Source of the DNA: Gordonibacter pamelaeae
GTDB taxonomy: Bacteria; Actinomycetota; Coriobacteriia; Coriobacteriales; Eggerthellaceae
Assembly: GCF_042665095.1 (NCBI RefSeq)
Contig: NZ_JBHTBV010000006.1
Direction: 5' to 3' (one strand)
DNA: 64,000 bases
Both the position numbers and the translations under genes were made by a program. The notes under the pieces were generated by a model. That model did not search any database. It saw only the letters and a list, made by a program, of their open reading frames with translations, and was not told the DNA's origin. Shown in pieces: positions 59,541 to 64,000 of this stretch; the stretch's first letter is position 1; every line of letters starts with the position of its first letter.

Positions 59541-61469
59541 ATGAACAAGAAACAGAAACGAACGAGGAACCGCATCGTCCTCGCCATCGCGCTGTTCGCC
59601 GTCGTCTACGTGATCGCCGAGCTCATGCCGCTCGCCACGTGGCTCGGAAGCGAGACAGCCGCGCTCTGGGTGGAGTTCGCGCTCTTCCTCGTCCCCTACC
59701 TCATCGCCGGCTACGACGTGCTTTTGCGCGCGGCGAAGAACATCGGCCACGGCCAGGTGTTCGACGAGAACTTCCTCATGAGCGTGGCCACCATCGGCGC
59801 GTTCGCGCTGGTGCTGTTCCCCGACAGCGACCCGCACATGGCCGAAGGCGCGGCCGTCATGCTGTTCTACCAGGTGGGCGAGCTGTTCCAAAGCTACGCC
59901 GTGGGCAAATCGCGCAAGTCGATCGCCGACATGATGGACATCGCGCCCGATTTCGCCAACGTGGAGCGCGACGGGCGGCTCGTGCAGGTCGACCCCTACG
60001 AGGTGGCCGTGGGCGACGAGATCGTCGTCAAAGCCGGCGAGCGCGTGCCGCTCGACGGCGTGGTGGTGCGCGGCTCCTCGCAGCTGGACACCGCGGCCCT
60101 CACCGGCGAGTCGGTGCCGCGCGAGGTGCGCGAGGGCGACGAGATCATCTCGGGCTGCGTCAACATGAGCGGCCTCATCACCGTGCGCGTGACCAAGCCC
60201 TTCGGCGAGTCCACCGTGAGCCGCATCCTCGAGCTCGTGGAGAACGCAGCCGAGAAGAAGGCCAAGACCGAGAACTTCATCACCCGCTTCGCGCGCTACT
60301 ACACCCCGGCGGTCGTCGGCATCGCGGCGCTCTTGGCCATCATGCCGCCGCTTCTGCTGGGCGGCGGCTGGTCCGACTGGGTGCAGCGCGGGCTGATCTT
60401 CCTCGTGGTGTCGTGCCCCTGCGCGCTCGTCATCAGCGTGCCGCTGTCGTTCTTCGGCGGCATCGGCGGCGCCTCGCGCCTCGGCATCCTCGTGAAGGGC
60501 AGCAACTACCTGGAGACGCTGAGCCGGGCCGAGACCGTCGTGTTCGACAAGACCGGCACGCTCACCGACGGCTCGTTCAACGTGGTGGCCGTGCACCCCG
60601 CCTCCGGCATCGACCCCGACCGGCTGCTGTCCATCGCGGCGCACGCCGAGGCGTACTCGAACCATCCGATCGCGCTGTCGGTGCGCGCGGCCTACTCGGG
60701 GCCCATCGACCAGCAGCGCATCGACGACGTGGAGGAGCAGAGCGGCCACGGCGTGCGGGCGCGGGTCGACGAGCACGTGGTGTACGTGGGCAACGACAAG
60801 CTCATGAGCGCGTGCGGCGTGGACTGCCGCGACTGCGAGCTGACCGGCACCATCCTGCACGTGTCGCTGGACGGCGAATACATCGGCCACATCGTCATCG
60901 CCGACGTCGTCAAGCCCGACGCGGCCGAGGCCGTCGCCGCCTTGCGCGCGGCCGGCGTGAAGAAGACCGTCATGCTGACGGGCGACCGCGCCGACGTGGC
61001 CGCCGCCGTGGCGAAGGAGCTGGGCATCGACGAGTTCCGCGCGCAGCTTCTGCCGCAGGACAAGGTCGCCGAAGTGGAGAAGCTGCTCGAGGAGACCCAC
61101 GCGCAGGGCGCCGGGAAGGGCAAGCTGGCCTTCGTGGGCGACGGCATCAACGACGCCCCGGTGCTCACGCGCGCCGACATCGGCATCGCCATGGGCGCGA
61201 TGGGCTCGGACGCGGCCATCGAGGCGGCCGACGTGGTGCTCATGGACGACAAGCCGTCCAACATCGCCCGCGCCATCCGCGTGGCCCGCACCACCATGGG
61301 CATCGTGTGGCAGAACATCGTGTTCGCCCTCGGCGTGAAGTTCTTGGTGCTGATCCTGGCGGCGCTCGGCATCGCCAACATGTGGCTGGCCGTGTTCGCC
61401 GACGTGGGCGTGGCCGTGATCGCCATCTTGAACGCCATGCGCGCCATGAACGTGGGCAAGCTGAAGTAG
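59541..61469 (+). CDS. Zn/Cd-type P1B ATPase without N-terminal HMA domain
   Basis: A 642-residue metal pump. Helix 6 carries VVSCPCALVISVPLSFFGGI, the CPC-LVIS pattern of ZntA/CadA; the phosphorylation site is VFDKTGTLTDGSF, and VGDGINDAPVLTRADIGIAM lies in the P-domain. The A-domain has TAALTGESVPREV. The final helix has NMWLAVFADVGVAVIAILNA with the membrane Asp of Zn/Cd pumps. There is no HMA domain; the separate 72-residue gene upstream supplies one. ATG 59541 is chosen (MNKKQKRTRNRIVLAIALF), with a weak ribosome site. Expected to export Zn, Cd or Pb. Confidence 0.94.
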   Translation: MNKKQKRTRNRIVLAIALFAVVYVIAELMPLATWLGSETAALWVEFALFLVPYLIAGYDVLLRAAKNIGHGQVFDENFLMSVATIGAFALVLFPDSDPHMAEGAAVMLFYQVGELFQSYAVGKSRKSIADMMDIAPDFANVERDGRLVQVDPYEVAVGDEIVVKAGERVPLDGVVVRGSSQLDTAALTGESVPREVREGDEIISGCVNMSGLITVRVTKPFGESTVSRILELVENAAEKKAKTENFITRFARYYTPAVVGIAALLAIMPPLLLGGGWSDWVQRGLIFLVVSCPCALVISVPLSFFGGIGGASRLGILVKGSNYLETLSRAETVVFDKTGTLTDGSFNVVAVHPASGIDPDRLLSIAAHAEAYSNHPIALSVRAAYSGPIDQQRIDDVEEQSGHGVRARVDEHVVYVGNDKLMSACGVDCRDCELTGTILHVSLDGEYIGHIVIADVVKPDAAEAVAALRAAGVKKTVMLTGDRADVAAAVAKELGIDEFRAQLLPQDKVAEVEKLLEETHAQGAGKGKLAFVGDGINDAPVLTRADIGIAMGAMGSDAAIEAADVVLMDDKPSNIARAIRVARTTMGIVWQNIVFALGVKFLVLILAALGIANMWLAVFADVGVAVIAILNAMRAMNVGKLK

Positions 61470-61802
61470 CCCCCTCCCCAAGCGGCGCCGTCCTCGCAGC
61501 CGTCGCCGCTTGGCAACCCCACCATCAACAGGATGAGCCTCCCGCCCCTACGTTTCGTTCGAGACACCTGTTCTCGGCGTATGGTTGATAGAACTTTGCA
61601 AAGTGGAGCGTGCGACGGATGCAGAAGGCCGTGCACCTCGGCATTCCGCTCACATGGAACCTGTCCAGGAAATCTTCCTCGCACTCCTTCGAGTAAGCCA
61701 TTTTCCAGGCTTCTTTCATCATCGTAAAACCAGTCCGGAAAACGTCCGAAAGCCCTAACGATATAATGAGAAAGAACAAGTTAAAGCGAGAGGAAATTAG
61801 CA
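61470..61802. other. Left flank of the AT-rich island
   Basis: The sequence changes from GC-rich to AT-rich between about 61545 and 61760. A short minus-strand frame in 61607-61700 (MAYSKECEEDFLDRFHVSGM onward) has normal-looking composition but no recognised family and no ribosome site; it may be the truncated end of a foreign gene. GAGAGGAAATTAGC just before 61803 is the ribosome site for the next gene. Confidence 0.5.
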
Positions 61803-62633
61803 ATGAAATCAGTTTTACTTATAGGGCAGTCAAATATGGCAGGACGTGGATTTTCAAGCGAGGTTATGCCGATTTGCAATGAGAATATTTTTATGCTTAG
61901 AAATAGCAGATGGCAGATGATGACAGAGCCTATCCACTTTGACCGGGCAGTTGCCGGTGTCGGACCGGCAGCGTCATTTGCGCAAGCATGGTGCAACGCG
62001 AATAAAAATGAACAAATTGGGCTTATCCCTTGTGCGGAAGGAGGAAGTTCCATTGATGAATGGAATAAGGAAGGCGCTCTATTTCGCCATGCAGTCAGCG
62101 AGGCAAAATTCGCCATGGGAAACAGTGAATTGATTGCAATTCTGTGGCATCAAGGTGAAAGTGATGGTCACAGCGGAAAGTACAAAAATTATTATCAAAA
62201 ACTTAACGTTTTAATTAATTCATTCAGAAAAGAACTGGGAGCTTTGGAAGCTCCGTTCATTGTTGGTGGTTTGGGAGATTATTTAGGTAAGTCTGGATTT
62301 GGAATAAGCTGTGTAGAGCATGACTTGATTAACCAGGAATTACTTAAATACGCAGAAAATAATAGGAATTGTTATTTTGTAACAGGGAAAAAATTATACC
62401 CTAATCCAGATGGTATCCATATCAATGCAGAGTCTCAAAGAAGATTTGGCATTAGATATTTTGAAGCTTATCAGACCAAATCAAATATTGTCGAGCCGTT
62501 AGATAATGAAGCGAACATAGTAAAAGGGTTGCATGAAAGAGAACACACTGTTGCGGAGAAAAGATACCTGGCACTAGAGCGATTTACATTAGGGAAAAGC
62601 TCTATGGAGGAAGTGATGGAATTTTTAAAGTAG
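61803..62633 (+). CDS. Sialate O-acetylesterase-like SGNH hydrolase, foreign
   Basis: A 276-residue carbohydrate esterase (SASA/SGNH type). Blocks: LLIGQSNMAGRGFSSE (GQSN with the nucleophile Ser), PCAEGGSSIDEW, LWHQGESDGHSGKYKNYYQK and NPDGIHINAESQRRFG (Asp-x-x-His of the catalytic dyad). The last 60 residues (NIVEPLDNEANIVKGLHERE onward) are a charged helical extension. No signal peptide is seen, so it acts in the cytosol. Codon use is AT-rich (about 40% GC by eye) against about 65% in neighbours, with many AAA, ATT and TTA codons; it was probably acquired from a Firmicute. RBS GAGAGGAAA. Intact frame suggests recent arrival. Confidence 0.85.
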   Translation: MKSVLLIGQSNMAGRGFSSEVMPICNENIFMLRNSRWQMMTEPIHFDRAVAGVGPAASFAQAWCNANKNEQIGLIPCAEGGSSIDEWNKEGALFRHAVSEAKFAMGNSELIAILWHQGESDGHSGKYKNYYQKLNVLINSFRKELGALEAPFIVGGLGDYLGKSGFGISCVEHDLINQELLKYAENNRNCYFVTGKKLYPNPDGIHINAESQRRFGIRYFEAYQTKSNIVEPLDNEANIVKGLHEREHTVAEKRYLALERFTLGKSSMEEVMEFLK

Positions 62634-62746
62634 GGGTATGACTTCTAGTTTATGTAGGAAACGGGGCGTTCATGGGCGGGCAACGGGAGGGCGACCGCTT
62701 AGGCGCGGAGGGGGCGGCGCAGGCGGCCCGCGGTACGCTGGCGGGC

Positions 62747-63142
62747 ATGGAATCTCGCAAGACATCAGGGAACGCCCCCGCCCCCTCCGGCCGCTCGAAG
62801 ATGCGGCCGTTCATCGTCGCCGGGCGATGGGCGGTCGCCGTCGCCTGGGGCGTGGCGGTCGTGGCGCTCTGGCCTGCCATCCCCCGCATGTTCGCCGCCT
62901 TCCTGCTCGCCTTCCTCCTGGTGAACGCGCTCTGGCAACACGCAGAGCTCAAGCGGGCATGCGCGATGGCGTTCGCCCTCACAGGGCTGCTTGCCATCGT
63001 GGGAGAGGTTGCCCTGGGAACCGCCGACTACGTGTCCGTCCCGGTGCTCTGGCTCGTGGACGCGCTCGGCGCGGTCATCGGGGTCCTCGTGGCCTACACC
63101 GCGCTGCCGCCGATCGACCGCGCGATCAACCGCCTCGGGTAG
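62747..63142 (+). CDS. Small membrane protein, function unknown
   Basis: A 131-residue protein with four hydrophobic helices (FIVAGRWAVAVAWGVAVVAL, FAAFLLAFLLVNALW, CAMAFALTGLLAIVGEVALG, VPVLWLVDALGAVIGVLVAY). I do not recognise the family. The start is uncertain: ATG 62747 (MESRKTSGNAP) lacks a clear ribosome site; ATG 62672 is in frame with a Gly-rich leader. GC content is back to the genome level, so it marks the right side of the AT-rich island. Confidence 0.6.
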   Translation: MESRKTSGNAPAPSGRSKMRPFIVAGRWAVAVAWGVAVVALWPAIPRMFAAFLLAFLLVNALWQHAELKRACAMAFALTGLLAIVGEVALGTADYVSVPVLWLVDALGAVIGVLVAYTALPPIDRAINRLG

Positions 63143-63315
63143 CGTCCGGCGAACCGCACCGGCCCCCCTCTCCCCTCCCGAGCCCGCCCGCATCGTGGCG
63201 CCTCGAGGGCATGAGCCAAGCGAGCGAACCCGCCCCGGCACGCCTTCCTCCCTGCGCGGCATCCCGTTTTCTGCTACCGTGTTCGCAAACGCCCGCAGGA
63301 GAAGGAGCCGAGCGC

Positions 63316-64000
63316 ATGCGCATACTCATCGTGGAAGACGACGCGGCCATCGTGGCCAGCCTGACCGACCTCTTGCGCCGCGAGGGGTACGAGACCGAGC
63401 ACGCCGACGGCCAGGACGCGGCCGAGGGGCTCCTGGCCGCATCGCGGTTCGACCTCGCGCTCGTGGACGTGGCCCTCGCGCAGGGCAACGGGTTCGCCGT
63501 GTGCGCGGCGGCGAAGGCGGCCGACCCGGCACCGGCCGTGATCTTCCTCACCGCCTCCGACGACGAGTACAGCACGGTGGCGGGCCTGGACATGGGGGCC
63601 GACGACTACATAGCCAAGCCCTTCCGCGCCCGCGAGCTGCTCTCGCGCATCAAGAGCGTGCTGCGCCGCACCTCGGGCGCGTCGGCGGCGCTGCGCCTGG
63701 GCGACGTGGAGGTGGACCCGGCGGCGGCCGTCGTGCGCAAGGCGGGCCGCGAGGTGCAGCTGACGGCGCTCGAGTACCGGCTGCTGCTGCTGTTCGCGCA
63801 GAGCCAGGGCCGCCTGGTCACGCGCGAGCACGTGCGCAACGCCATCTGGGACAGCGCCGGCGAGTACGTGAGCGACAACACGCTGAACGTGTACGTGAAG
63901 CGCCTGCGCGACAAGATAGAGGACGACCCGGCCGACCCCCAGCTCGTGCTCACGGTGCGGGGCCTCGGGTACAAGGCGGGCCCCGCGGCGGAAGGCGGCG
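63316..64000 (+). CDS. OmpR/PhoB-family response regulator, 3'-truncated
   Basis: The first 228 residues of a response regulator; the frame is still open at the window edge, probably only a few residues short of its end. Receiver domain: RILIVEDDAAIVASLTDLLR with the acidic pair, phosphoacceptor Asp in LALVDVALAQG near residue 51, FLTASDD (Thr) and DYIAKPFRARELL (Lys). The C-terminal winged helix spans about 130-225 (LTALEYRLLLLFAQSQGRLV, ending LTVRGLGYKAGP). AGGAGAAGGAG precedes ATG 63316. A histidine kinase gene is expected just beyond the window. Confidence 0.93.
   Translation, partial: MRILIVEDDAAIVASLTDLLRREGYETEHADGQDAAEGLLAASRFDLALVDVALAQGNGFAVCAAAKAADPAPAVIFLTASDDEYSTVAGLDMGADDYIAKPFRARELLSRIKSVLRRTSGASAALRLGDVEVDPAAAVVRKAGREVQLTALEYRLLLLFAQSQGRLVTREHVRNAIWDSAGEYVSDNTLNVYVKRLRDKIEDDPADPQLVLTVRGLGYKAGPAAEGG

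Noticed and set aside
59478..59541. Upstream start for the Zn/Cd ATPase at 59478
   Set aside because: The added residues are only a translation of parS site D and a Pro/Arg-rich stretch; the family N-terminus begins at 59541.
61607..61700. Gene fragment on the minus strand left of the esterase
   Set aside because: Composition is plausible but there is no ribosome site or recognised family; kept only as a note in the intergenic entry.

Overview
The window is about 64 kb of very GC-rich chromosome (the coding regions look like roughly 65% GC, judged by eye). The gene set fits an anaerobic, menaquinone-using actinobacterium of the Eggerthellaceae (Eggerthella/Gordonibacter type): a molybdopterin oxidoreductase with a small Fe-S partner, an Ech-type energy-converting [NiFe] hydrogenase, indolepyruvate:ferredoxin oxidoreductase with phenylacetate-CoA ligases, an LAxTG-type surface anchor, and canonical TGTTTCACGTGAAACA parS sites. 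The taxonomic placement is an inference from gene content. No rRNA and only one tRNA, tRNA-Pro(GGG), were found.

Layout. 1-2.7 kb: 3' end of a Mo-bisMGD enzyme, its Fe-S partner and a LysR regulator. 2.7-5.4 kb: a candidate 24-residue membrane peptide, the NHEJ protein Ku, and a protein made of three fused RidA domains whose promoter carries a perfect palindrome. 5.7-12.9 kb: housekeeping genes (PAP2 phosphatase, low-MW tyrosine phosphatase, thioesterase, Mbeg1-like hydrolase, MenA-type prenyltransferase), three paralogous small membrane proteins, a universal stress protein and GluQ. 12.9-24.5 kb: two leftward operons, iorA-iorB-ACT-paaK(-gluQ) and pgsA-vanW-paaK-ACT-dac-FHA. Together they pair two arylacetate-CoA ligase/ACT modules with one arylpyruvate oxidoreductase. 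They are separated by an 0.8-kb non-coding stretch containing a large nested inverted repeat.

24.6-30.0 kb: the complete six-gene echABCDEF operon. Both Cys pairs for the NiFe site are intact, so this is a plausible H2-evolving, ion-pumping complex coupled to ferredoxin. 30.4-35.1 kb: an aryl-alcohol-type dehydrogenase, a MATE exporter, and an ECF sigma factor overlapping its probable DUF4179 anti-sigma factor. 35.2-36.2 kb: gene-poor, with two copies of an AT-rich palindromic repeat, a 12-G tract and a decayed IS5-family transposase. 36.2-44.3 kb: GlsB-type protein, LysR/EamA divergent pair, tRNA-Pro, cold-shock protein, coaBC-hemH, a CmpB-type membrane protein, a 30-bp REP-like inverted repeat, and the ileS-lspA-rluD-family operon. 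47.3-53 kb: a frameshifted beta-repeat surface protein, DegV, DinB, and an aminotransferase-like protein whose PLP lysine is replaced by glutamate.

53-61.5 kb is a metal-homeostasis region. It contains csoR-copA (CopA ends in a CopZ-like domain with its own internal ribosome binding site) and an ArsR/SmtB-HMA-P-type ATPase cluster, each with recognisable operators. Four parS sites lie among these genes within 3.6 kb, which suggests an origin-proximal position. 61.5-62.6 kb is an AT-rich island with a sialate O-acetylesterase-like gene, evidently foreign. The window closes with a small membrane protein and a response regulator that runs off the end.

The observations most worth following are the parS cluster, the lysine-less aminotransferase, the triple RidA fusion with its operator, the CopA-CopZ fusion with internal start, the frameshifted LAxTG protein, and the 24-residue peptide gene.
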